Shown piece by piece: positions 24,235 through 31,132 of a DNA stretch of 32,354 nucleotides. The notes under the pieces are model-generated. The model saw only the letters and a list, made by a program, of their open reading frames with translations, was not told the DNA's origin and did no database searches. A program made the translations under genes and the position numbers. Each line of letters begins with the position of its first letter. Position 1 is the first letter of the stretch. The DNA is taken from positions 14,137 to 46,490 of the forward strand of contig NZ_FOGG01000038.1 of assembly GCF_900111155.1 (NCBI RefSeq), written 5' to 3'. Origin of the DNA: Pedobacter rhizosphaerae. GTDB lineage: Bacteria > Bacteroidota > Bacteroidia > Sphingobacteriales > Sphingobacteriaceae.

Positions 24235-26526
24235 ATGTTAACCCATCATAAAATAATTGCAGCTGAATTAAAAGTTGCAGAGAAACAAGTAACCGCTACA
24301 GTAACCCTTCTAGATGAGGGAGCAACTGTACCCTTTATTTCCCGTTATCGTAAAGAATTAACTGGAAGTTTGGATGAAGTTGAAGTAGCCGCAATTCGCG
24401 ATAGAGTTTTGCAACTAAGAGAATTAGACAAGCGTAGAGAAGCGATTTTAAAATCGATGACGGAGCTTGGCAAACTAACTCCCGAACTGGAGAAACAGCT
24501 TAATGAAGCAGAGACCATCTCTCTTTTAGAAGACATTTATCTTCCTTACAAGCCGAAACGTAAAACCCGTGCTTCGGTAGCAAAAGAAAAAGGCTTAGAG
24601 CCTTTAGCCTTACAAATCTTCGATCAAAGCAGTTTTGACCTGGAAGCAGAGGCTGATAAATTTATTGATACCGAAAAAGGAGTAAGTAATCTTGATGAAG
24701 CTTTAGCTGGTGCAAGAGATATTATTGCTGAAATGATCTCTGAAAACGCCGAAGCGAGAACCAAAATGCGTACTTATTTCCAGGAGAAAGCAGTATTTAA
24801 AGCAGAAGTAATAAAGGGCAAAGAGGAAGAAGGAATCAAATATAAAGATTACTTCGAATGGACTGAGCCTGTAAAAACTGCTGCATCGCACCGTGTTTTA
24901 GCCATGCGCCGTGGCGAAAAGGAACTGATTTTAAGATTGGATGCCCTTCCACCTGCTGAGGATGCAATCGCCATTTTAGAAAATCAGTTTGTAACAGGCC
25001 ATAATGCTGCTGCAAAACAAGTTCAGCAAGCTTTAGAAGATGGCTACAAACGTTTACTAGAACCCGCAATGGAAACTGAACTTCGCGTGTTAACGAAACA
25101 GAAAGCAGATGAAGAAGCGATCAGGGTTTTTGCAGAAAACGCCCGTCAATTATTATTGGCAGCACCAATGGGTCAAAAAAATGTACTGGCTATCGACCCT
25201 GGTTTCCGTACAGGTTGTAAGGTGGTTTGTTTAGACAAGCAAGGTCAATTATTAGAAAATACAGCTGTTTACCCTCACACCGGACAAGGAAATGAGAAAA
25301 ACGCAGAATTTGTAATTCAACAACTTTGTGAAAAGTATGATGTGGAAGCGATTGCTATTGGTAATGGTACTGCAGGAAGGGAAACAGAAGCTTTTGTTAG
25401 AAAATTAAATTTACCACACATCACTATAGTAATGGTGAATGAAAGTGGTGCGTCCATATATTCTGCATCGGAAGTAGCGAGAGAAGAATTTCCAACGCAG
25501 GATATTACCGTGCGTGGTGCGGTTTCTATTGGTCGCCGTTTGATGGACCCATTAGCGGAATTGGTAAAAATCGACCCTAAATCAATAGGGGTTGGTCAAT
25601 ATCAGCATGATGTAGATCAAAATAAACTACAGGCCAGCTTAGATGATACCGTAATCAGCTGTGTAAATGCCGTGGGTGTTGAGTTAAATACTGCATCTAA
25701 GCAAATTTTAGCCTATGTATCTGGTTTAGGACCAAGTTTGGCACAAAACATTGTAGATTATCGCAATACACATGGAGCCTTCAAAAACCGCGAAAGTTTG
25801 AAAAAAGTACCCCGCTTAGGCGATAAAGCATACGAGCAGGCTGCAGGTTTCTTGCGAATCCGCAATGCGGAGAATGTTTTAGATACAAGTGGTGTCCACC
25901 CGGAGCGTTACGCCGTAGTAGATAAAATGGCTAAAGACCTGGGTACAACGGTTGCTGCCTTAATGAAGGATACCCAGCTTCAGAAACAGATTAAACCGCA
26001 ACAATATGTTACCGATGAGATCGGTTTGCCTACGCTTAATGATATTTTAAAAGAACTGGCCAAGCCAGGTCGAGATCCTCGTGAGCAGTTTGAGGCTTTC
26101 AGTTTCACTGATGGCGTAAATGCTATCGCAGATCTTCGGGTAGGCATGAAATTACCAGGCATCGTAACCAACATTACCAATTTTGGCGCTTTCGTAGATA
26201 TTGGCGTGCACCAGGATGGTCTTGTTCATACCAGCCAGTTAGCCAATCGTTTTGTGGCTAATCCAAACGATGTAGTTAAAGTTCACCAAAAGGTAGAAGT
26301 TACTGTTGTAGAAGTTGATGAGGCCCGCAAAAGGATTTCACTTTCAATGAAAACAGAAGCTAGCCCAAAAGCTGCGGTTCAGAACCGCGAATCTAAGGGT
26401 CAGAAGCCGAAGGGAGATTTCAAATCTACCAATCCAAAACCAAACTTCAAGCCTCGCAATGAGCCTAAAGATGCTGATGGCGATTTACAGGAGAAATTAG
26501 CCAAACTTAAAGGTTTATTTAAATAA
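24235..26526 (+). CDS. tex: Tex-family S1 RNA-binding protein
   Basis: A 763-residue homologue of Tex/Spt6, a cytoplasmic nucleic-acid-binding factor linked to transcription. Domains in order: Tex N-terminal helical region (1-200) with VPFISRYRKELTG; a YqgF/RNase H-like domain starting at about 316 with VLAIDPGFRTGCK (Asp321); helix-hairpin-helix units (about 490-560) with GLGPSLAQNIVDYR and LKKVPRLGDKAYEQ; and a C-terminal S1 domain (about 637-708) with GIVTNITNFGAFVDIGVHQDGLVH. The last 55 residues form a Lys/Pro-rich, probably disordered tail that ends in LQEKLAKLKGLFK. Length and order are normal for the family. The gene stands alone and ends at a terminator shared with the convergent channel gene. 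Confidence 0.95.
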   Translation: MLTHHKIIAAELKVAEKQVTATVTLLDEGATVPFISRYRKELTGSLDEVEVAAIRDRVLQLRELDKRREAILKSMTELGKLTPELEKQLNEAETISLLEDIYLPYKPKRKTRASVAKEKGLEPLALQIFDQSSFDLEAEADKFIDTEKGVSNLDEALAGARDIIAEMISENAEARTKMRTYFQEKAVFKAEVIKGKEEEGIKYKDYFEWTEPVKTAASHRVLAMRRGEKELILRLDALPPAEDAIAILENQFVTGHNAAAKQVQQALEDGYKRLLEPAMETELRVLTKQKADEEAIRVFAENARQLLLAAPMGQKNVLAIDPGFRTGCKVVCLDKQGQLLENTAVYPHTGQGNEKNAEFVIQQLCEKYDVEAIAIGNGTAGRETEAFVRKLNLPHITIVMVNESGASIYSASEVAREEFPTQDITVRGAVSIGRRLMDPLAELVKIDPKSIGVGQYQHDVDQNKLQASLDDTVISCVNAVGVELNTASKQILAYVSGLGPSLAQNIVDYRNTHGAFKNRESLKKVPRLGDKAYEQAAGFLRIRNAENVLDTSGVHPERYAVVDKMAKDLGTTVAALMKDTQLQKQIKPQQYVTDEIGLPTLNDILKELAKPGRDPREQFEAFSFTDGVNAIADLRVGMKLPGIVTNITNFGAFVDIGVHQDGLVHTSQLANRFVANPNDVVKVHQKVEVTVVEVDEARKRISLSMKTEASPKAAVQNRESKGQKPKGDFKSTNPKPNFKPRNEPKDADGDLQEKLAKLKGLFK

Positions 26527-26530
26527 GGAT

Positions 26531-26571
26531 TTATGGTCTGGAGCACTAAAAATGGTTGCTTCAGACCATAA
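26531..26571. terminator. Hairpin between tex and the MscS gene
   Basis: A 14-base inverted repeat, TTATGGTCTGGAGC (26531-26544) with GCTTCAGACCATAA (26558-26571), one G:U pair, loop of 13 bases. It sits between convergent genes and touches the stop codon of the channel gene. There is no good T tract on either strand, so its action as a terminator is less certain than its structure. Confidence 0.6.
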
Positions 26572-27651
26572 TTACAGGCCATCAAATTTATCCTTAAACT
26601 CCAATCTCCTTTTAGGTAAACTTTCCGGATAATGTGTCTGGATAAATGCAATCATGGCCTCCCTAACATTGCAGCGAAGATCAAAAGCGCGGGAAGAGTT
26701 TGTAGCACTCATTAAAAAGCGAACTTCAATCGCCCCATCTTTCGTACTATCCGTAACCTGTACTACGTTTACCCTTTTATCCCACAGCGGATTAGCATTT
26801 AAAAGCCTGCTCAGTTCTTGTCGTAAAGGCTCAATAGGGATAGTATAATCCAGATACAAGAAAACCGTTCCCAACAATTCTGCTGAAACCCTCGTCCAGT
26901 TTTGGAAAGGCTTTTCAATAAAATAGGTAATGGGCAGGATCAACCGCCTTTGATCCCAGATACTCACTACTACATAAGTTAGCGTAATCTCTTCTACCCT
27001 TCCCCATTCTCCTTCCACAATCAACACATCATCTATGCGGATTGGCTGAGTAAAAGCAATCTGAAACCCCGCCAACAGATTCCCTAACGATTTTTGTGCG
27101 GCGAAGCCGATGATGATGCCCCCAATTCCTACACCGGTAAGCAAACCTGCGCCTATTTTTCGCATGCTTTCAAAGCTTAATAAAATGATAGCGGCAGTTA
27201 TAATGATGATGAGTGAAACAATAAATTTACGCACAAATTGCAACTGTGTCCTGATTTTGCGCTCCTTAAGATTATTTTCCTTGTTCAAATCATACTTAAA
27301 ATAGAAGTAATCTTCTAAAACATTAATAATCCTCACCAATATCAATGCAAAAACTGCTGTAAGTGCAATTTCTAATGCTTTATCCAACGGATGACGATAA
27401 GCCACAGGCATTTGCATAATATCCAAAGAAAAATTCACAAAAAGCAAAGGGATAAACACCGCTACAGGCCTACGTAGATGCTTAATGGTCGACTTGATAA
27501 GAATAAAATCCCACCACCGGGATAATAGAATAAATATTTTATGAATAATAAATTTAAGCAGAAGTCCGGCCAATATAGCTACAACTGCTATGATGAGGTT
27601 TTTAACAAGTAATGGAATCGGATAGCCTAGAAAATGATCAAGATACTGCAT
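26572..27651 (-). CDS. MscS-family mechanosensitive ion channel
   Basis: A 359-residue inner-membrane protein. Hydrophobic segments lie at about 13-35, 60-78, 92-112 and 143-160, followed by the pore-lining TM3-like segment 166-200 (GAGLLTGVGIGGIIIGFAAQ then SLGNLLAGFQI), which is the MscS signature. The beta domain begins with FTQPIRIDDVLIVEG and WGRVEEITLTYV, and the C-terminal alpha/beta part ends at ESLPKRRLEFKDKFDGL. It would release solutes on hypo-osmotic shock or sense membrane tension. Four rather than two helices before the pore place it with the medium-sized subfamily. It is convergent with tex; a repeat-filled spacer lies upstream. Confidence 0.92.
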   Translation of the reverse strand: MQYLDHFLGYPIPLLVKNLIIAVVAILAGLLLKFIIHKIFILLSRWWDFILIKSTIKHLRRPVAVFIPLLFVNFSLDIMQMPVAYRHPLDKALEIALTAVFALILVRIINVLEDYFYFKYDLNKENNLKERKIRTQLQFVRKFIVSLIIIITAAIILLSFESMRKIGAGLLTGVGIGGIIIGFAAQKSLGNLLAGFQIAFTQPIRIDDVLIVEGEWGRVEEITLTYVVVSIWDQRRLILPITYFIEKPFQNWTRVSAELLGTVFLYLDYTIPIEPLRQELSRLLNANPLWDKRVNVVQVTDSTKDGAIEVRFLMSATNSSRAFDLRCNVREAMIAFIQTHYPESLPKRRLEFKDKFDGL

Positions 27652-27708
27652 GAATAATTACCAATTGTGGACTTTAGGTTAACAACCGCTTTTTGGTATT
27701 TGTTTTTT

Positions 27709-27794
27709 CCTACTGGTTGGTGTCACCACCAACCTGGAAAGCTATTCTCTCTATAATCTAATTTCGGTCGGTGACGACACCAACCTATAGATTA
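27709..27794. repeat. 86-base REP/MITE-like element, copy A
   Basis: Matches copy B (27993-28078) at 81 of 86 bases. Left end: hairpin GGTTGGTG-TCAC-CACCAACC. Right end: GGTCGGTG and CACCAACC with one mismatch, enclosed by TAATCT and AGATTA. The ends also form an inverted pair, GGTTGGTGTC with GACACCAACC. It lies 58 bases upstream of the MscS gene. It carries no coding frame. Confidence 0.88.
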
Positions 27795-27861
27795 TAAGTA
27801 CCCGAAGAATACGAAGAGATTCCCCAAAGATTTTATGTTCCAGTTATTTGATATGGAATGG

Positions 27862-27900
27862 AACCTTTGAGGTCGCAATTTGCGACCTCAAAGGTTTTTT
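27862..27900 (+). terminator. Strong intrinsic terminator with no gene upstream
   Basis: Perfect 15-base inverted repeat (27862-27876 and 27882-27896) starting AACCTTTGAGG, loop AATTT, then a T run to 27900 on the plus strand. Both neighbouring genes are on the minus strand and no plus-strand gene precedes it, so it may end a small RNA or be part of a repeat. Confidence 0.8.
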
Positions 27901-27923
27901 CTACCGGTTTGTGTCCCCACCAA
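27901..27923. repeat. Degenerate fragment of the REP-like element
   Basis: CTACCGGTTTGTGTCCCCAC followed by CAA resembles the left hairpin of copies A and B (CTACTGGTTGGTGTC.CCACCAA), with substitutions that weaken the stem. No right end is found next to it. Confidence 0.45.
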
Positions 27924-27947
27924 TGCTGTTAACTTAAGGAGAAAACT

Positions 27948-27992
27948 AAAATGGATTATCAATCCTGAGCCTGTCGAAGGGTAATCCATTTT
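27948..27992. repeat. Hairpin whose loop carries a CTGAGCCTGTCGAAGG motif
   Basis: Perfect 11-base arms, AAAATGGATTA (27948-27958) and TAATCCATTTT (27982-27992), enclosing 23 bases that include CCTGAGCCTGTCGAAGGG. The motif is a word I know as a frequent intergenic repeat in many bacterial genomes. Copy B of the REP-like element starts at its last base. It could also act as a terminator. Confidence 0.7.
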
Positions 27993-28078
27993 CCTACTGG
28001 TTGGTGTCTCCACCAACCAGGAAAGCTATTCTCTCTATAATCTGATTTCGGTCGTTGACGACACCAACCGATAGATTA
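27993..28078. repeat. 86-base REP/MITE-like element, copy B
   Basis: 81 of 86 bases identical to copy A. The left hairpin here has 10-base arms, CTGGTTGGTG and CACCAACCAG, with a TCTC loop. The last three bases, TTA at 28076-28078, are the stop codon (TAA on the minus strand) of the lipoprotein gene. Confidence 0.88.
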
Positions 28079-28915
28079 ATCACACTGGTATCCAAATGTA
28101 TAATTTTGTTTACTCCTACTATTGATGTACTCTGCTACTCCAGCTGAGAATCCACTACGTATAGTATTGATATTGACATCGGTAATATTACCATCGGCAT
28201 TGGAGGCATATTCATAAGTTTTCAATTCACGATCTCCAAATTTATACGTCATATTGGTACTTAATTTGTTAACTTCCATTAAACGATTTTCACTTGTCTT
28301 TCCAAAAAAGCCTGGCAATACCTGATGCAATCCGATTTCAAATAATGGGTCTAGATGGCTATTTAATTCTGTAGCTTTTTTAGTTAAATCATATTTATAA
28401 GAAATACTAATTTCAGTATTGTAATAAGAATTAACCCCGGTAACATTAGATAAATTCCCATCCAAATAATTGAATGTATATGCAATTGGTCCTGAATAGC
28501 TATCATTAACCACTGCTCTACTTAAAGAACCTGAGCTATTATATGTAAACTCAAAATTCTGCGTCCCACTAGGAACTAGCCTGGTGTAAAGACTTGCTTT
28601 TACCACACGCTTCTTATCGTCGAGAACATAGGTCCAATCACCTTGATACTTGGTCTTCAAAACAATCTTATCACTGGCATAAACAACGGAGAAAGACATA
28701 AAGGAAGTGTCTTGATTACTCTCCACCTTCGCGATATTGTTATTCTGATCATAAAAAACTTTTGCCGACCCAAGGATGTACCCGTTGTTAAAGTTTGACT
28801 CTGCGGTTGTTACTTTACAGGTCTTCTGTTTGTTCTCTGGGTCTATAGGGGCTTCTTCTTTATTACAAGCCAAAAAAAGTATAGATAAAAGGAAAAATAT
28901 TGATGTTCGTTGCAT
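28076..28915 (-). CDS. Predicted lipoprotein of unknown function
   Basis: A 279-residue exported lipoprotein: a basic-hydrophobic signal (MQRTSIFFLLSIL) with lipobox LFLAC and Cys17 as the lipidation site, followed by the acidic NKEEAPIDPE. The remainder is rich in Tyr, Asn, Ser and short beta-strand patterns such as FEFTYNSSGSLSRAVV, YTFNYLDGNLSNVTG and TYEYASNADGNITDV, resembling the DUF4595/YD-repeat-like surface lipoproteins of Bacteroidota. I cannot assign a function. Its stop codon is the last three bases of a REP-like element, so the C-terminus (NYTFGYQCD) may have been altered by insertion. It has repeat elements on both sides and no operon partner. Confidence 0.82.
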   Translation of the reverse strand: MQRTSIFFLLSILFLACNKEEAPIDPENKQKTCKVTTAESNFNNGYILGSAKVFYDQNNNIAKVESNQDTSFMSFSVVYASDKIVLKTKYQGDWTYVLDDKKRVVKASLYTRLVPSGTQNFEFTYNSSGSLSRAVVNDSYSGPIAYTFNYLDGNLSNVTGVNSYYNTEISISYKYDLTKKATELNSHLDPLFEIGLHQVLPGFFGKTSENRLMEVNKLSTNMTYKFGDRELKTYEYASNADGNITDVNINTIRSGFSAGVAEYINSRSKQNYTFGYQCD

Positions 28916-29063
28916 GAGATTATTAATTTATTCCGCAAAATACAAATCAGATTCTTGTAATCAAAATAGTGTCTACCAAACACATCTGTTTTAGATTAGC
29001 TACCGCATAGCATCCTCAAAGCCTCTCGTTAATAAACGGGATTGGAGCGATATCCTTCTTCCG

Positions 29064-29138
29064 TTACTGGTTGGTGTCCTCACCAACCAGATATGCTATT
29101 CCTTTCTTCAATCTCTGGCAGCACCAACCTATAAGCTA
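29064..29138. repeat. Degenerate REP-like element, copy C
   Basis: The left hairpin is intact, CTGGTTGGTG-TCCT-CACCAACCAG, and the right part keeps GCACCAACCTATA, but the middle is diverged and about 10 bases shorter than in copies A and B. It lies upstream of the lipoprotein gene and 90 bases before the rplM promoter. Confidence 0.75.
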
Positions 29139-29149
29139 CTTTAAACGTT

Positions 29150-29182
29150 ATTTCAGTTGGAACTACAACAACTGATAGATAA
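29150..29182. repeat. Second degenerate right end near copy C
   Basis: TTTCAGTTGG and ACAACAACTGATAGATAA follow the pattern of the right end of copies A and B (TTTCGGTCGG and ACACCAACCTATAGATTA), with CAGTTG and CAACTG as paired arms. With copy C it fills the middle of the 397-base spacer 28916-29312; the rest of that spacer up to the rplM promoter shows nothing else. Confidence 0.4.
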
Positions 29183-29227
29183 TGTTTTCACAAAAGACAT
29201 TATGCTTACATTTTTTTCAATCAACTA

Positions 29228-29258
29228 TTTGATAATAAAACAATTTCATCTATCTTTG
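29228..29258 (+). promoter_or_regulatory. Promoter of the rplM-rpsI-rpsB cluster
   Basis: TTTG at 29228-29231, a 19-base spacer and TATCTTTG at 29251-29258: a textbook Bacteroidota promoter. Transcription should begin near 29264, leaving a leader of about 50 bases. Confidence 0.85.
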
Positions 29259-29261
29259 CAG

Positions 29262-29278
29262 TCCCAAATTTATTGGGA
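29262..29278 (+). promoter_or_regulatory. Hairpin at the 5' end of the rplM leader
   Basis: TCCCAA and TTGGGA with a 5-base loop, almost exactly at the predicted first base of the mRNA. It may protect the 5' end or take part in feedback control by a ribosomal protein; neither can be shown from sequence. Confidence 0.5.
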
Positions 29279-29312
29279 ATAAATAATTGTTTAATAAATT
29301 AAATACAAGCAA

Positions 29313-29756
29313 GTGAATACGTTAAGTTACAAAACTGTCTCGGCCAATGCTAAAACTGTAAACAAACAGTGGATTGTTGTTGATGCGGAAGGCGAGATTT
29401 TGGGGCGCTTGTCATCGAAGATCGCAATGATCATCCGTGGTAAAAACAAGCCTGAGTACACCCCACACGTAGACTGCGGTGATAACGTTATCGTTATTAA
29501 TGCAGACAAGGTTAAATTGACAGGAAACAAATTCAGTGAAAAAGAATATGTTTCTTATACTGGCTATCCAGGTGGTCAACGTTTTATCTCTCCAAAAGAG
29601 TTAATGGCGAAACACCCTCAGCGTGTAATAGAGAAAGCGGTACGTGGTATGTTACCGAAAACTAAATTGGGCAAAAAATTATACACTAATCTTTTTGTGT
29701 ATGCAGGTGACAAACACCCACATGCAGCTCAATCTCCTAAAACCATTAAACTTTAA
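29313..29756 (+). CDS. rplM: 50S ribosomal protein L13
   Basis: A 147-residue large-subunit protein (uL13) with GTG start. Recognisable stretches: KQWIVVDAEGEILGRLSSKIA (about 18-38), RGKNKPEYTPHVDCGDNVIV (about 42-61), TGYPGG and RVIEKAVRGMLPKTKLG, then YAGDKHPHAAQSP near the end. Length is normal. Codon use is strongly biased (CGT, GGT, AAA), as expected for high expression. It is followed by rpsI after 3 bases, the conserved L13-S9 pair. Confidence 0.98.
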   Translation: MNTLSYKTVSANAKTVNKQWIVVDAEGEILGRLSSKIAMIIRGKNKPEYTPHVDCGDNVIVINADKVKLTGNKFSEKEYVSYTGYPGGQRFISPKELMAKHPQRVIEKAVRGMLPKTKLGKKLYTNLFVYAGDKHPHAAQSPKTIKL

Positions 29757-29759
29757 GAA

Positions 29760-30146
29760 ATGTCAGTTACTAACACTTCAGGAAGAAGAAAAACAGCTGT
29801 TGCTCGCATCTACTTAAAAGATGGAAACGGCACTATTACCGTTAACGGTAAAGACCACAAAGTATATTTCCCAACTTTACCATTGCAATATATCGTAAAC
29901 CAAAGTTTAGAAGTTTCTGAGCTTGTTGGTCGTTATGATATCAATGTAAATGTACAAGGTGGTGGTATCAAAGGACAAGCGGAAGCTGTTCGTTTAGCTA
30001 TTGCTAAAGCGATTGTTGAACTTGATGCGGAGAAAAAACCTGCTTTACGTGCTAAAGGCCTAATGACGCGTGATATGCGTATGGTTGAGCGTAAGAAACC
30101 AGGACGTGCTAAAGCCCGTAAGAAATTCCAATTCAGTAAACGTTAA
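29760..30146 (+). CDS. rpsI: 30S ribosomal protein S9
   Basis: A 128-residue small-subunit protein (uS9). SGRRKTAVARIYLKDGNGTITVNG opens it, GGGIKGQAEAVRLAIAKAI is the central motif, and the C-terminus ends in the basic KKFQFSKR, whose final Lys-Arg reaches the P-site tRNA. It starts 3 bases after rplM, so the two are translationally coupled; no Shine-Dalgarno site is seen. Confidence 0.98.
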   Translation: MSVTNTSGRRKTAVARIYLKDGNGTITVNGKDHKVYFPTLPLQYIVNQSLEVSELVGRYDINVNVQGGGIKGQAEAVRLAIAKAIVELDAEKKPALRAKGLMTRDMRMVERKKPGRAKARKKFQFSKR

Positions 30147-30150
30147 TCAC

Positions 30151-30156
30151 AGGAGG
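30151..30156 (+). promoter_or_regulatory. Strong Shine-Dalgarno site of rpsB
   Basis: AGGAGG ends 8 bases before the ATG at 30165, the ideal spacing. It is the only full-consensus site I see before a start codon in this window; the other genes have A-rich leaders without one. Confidence 0.8.
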
Positions 30157-30164
30157 CAAAGACA

Positions 30165-31004
30165 ATGGCAAGAACAACTTATCAAGACTTATTGGATGCA
30201 GGTGTACACTTTGGTCACCTTACCCGTAAATGGAATCCAAAAATGGCTCCTTACATTTTCATGGAGCGTAACGGAATTCACATTATAGATTTAAATAAAA
30301 CCTTAACTAAAACTGAAGAAGCTGCGGCTGCGATTAAACAAATCGTAAAATCAGGACGTAAAGTTTTATTCGTATCTACTAAAAAACAAGCTAAAGGAAT
30401 CGTAGCTGAACAAGCTAAAAAAGTAAATATGCCTTTCGTAACTGAACGTTGGTTAGGTGGTATGTTAACTAACTTTGCTACTGTTCGTAAGTCAATCAAA
30501 AAGATGTCTAACATCGATAAAATGACTAAAGACGGTACTTATGCTATCTTATCTAAAAAAGAGCGTTTAATGATTCAACGTGAGCGTATTAAATTAGAGA
30601 ACCTTTTAGGTGGTATCGCTGATTTAAACCGTTTACCTGCAGCTTTATTTTTAATTGATGTTAAGAAAGAGCACATCGCGGTAACTGAAGCGTTAAAATT
30701 AAACATCCCTACTTTTGCGATGGTTGATACTAACTCTGATCCTTCTAACATCGATTTCCCTATCCCGGCGAATGATGATGCTACAAAATCGATCTCTTTA
30801 ATTACTGATGTAATTATCAAAGCGATTGAAGAAGGTTTAGACGAACGTAAACGTGAGAAAGACGAAGAAGCTGAAAAAGAAGCAGTAGCAGTTAAAGCTG
30901 CAGCTGATGCACCAGAGGTTAAAGAACCAAAACGTGCTAAAAAAGCAACTGCTGAAGCTGAAGTAGAAGGATCTTCAACAGAAGAAACTAAAACAGAAGA
31001 ATAG
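30165..31004 (+). CDS. rpsB: 30S ribosomal protein S2
   Basis: A 279-residue small-subunit protein (uS2). Conserved parts are LLDAGVHFGHLTRKWNPKM at the N-terminus, ERWLGGMLTNFATVR (about 90-104) and VDTNSDPSNIDFPIPANDDA (about 187-206). The last 50 or so residues, after LDERKREKDEE, form a charged Ala/Glu/Lys-rich tail beyond the conserved core, common in Bacteroidota and probably disordered. It is 18 bases after rpsI and has an unusually strong ribosome-binding site. tsf follows after 128 bases, the widespread rpsB-tsf pair. Confidence 0.98.
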   Translation: MARTTYQDLLDAGVHFGHLTRKWNPKMAPYIFMERNGIHIIDLNKTLTKTEEAAAAIKQIVKSGRKVLFVSTKKQAKGIVAEQAKKVNMPFVTERWLGGMLTNFATVRKSIKKMSNIDKMTKDGTYAILSKKERLMIQRERIKLENLLGGIADLNRLPAALFLIDVKKEHIAVTEALKLNIPTFAMVDTNSDPSNIDFPIPANDDATKSISLITDVIIKAIEEGLDERKREKDEEAEKEAVAVKAAADAPEVKEPKRAKKATAEAEVEGSSTEETKTEE

Positions 31005-31018
31005 TAATATTTTTTAAT

Positions 31019-31091
31019 TGCAGGTTACTGGTTTCAGGTTTTAAGTTAGCTTAACAAGAGTTTAACTTGCTGCTTGTAACTTGTAACCTGT
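31019..31091. repeat. Degenerate repeat between rpsB and tsf
   Basis: CAGGTTAC at 31021-31028 and GTAACCTG at 31083-31090 frame a stretch of related words (TTTAACTTGC, GCTTGTAACTTG, TTTCAGGTTTTAAG). It is of the same kind as the ACTTATAACTT and GACT-rich stretches elsewhere in the window and occupies most of the 128-base spacer. Confidence 0.55.
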
Positions 31092-31132
31092 AATTGTTAT
31101 AACAAGATTTTAAACTTTAAAAAGGAAATAAA

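Noticed and set aside
26654..27304. Plus-strand frames across the MscS gene
   Set aside because: Antisense shadows of a clear membrane-channel gene.
27709..29182. CRISPR array
   Set aside because: The repeats are few, unevenly spaced, diverged and internally palindromic over 86 bases; no regular repeat-spacer pattern and no cas genes.
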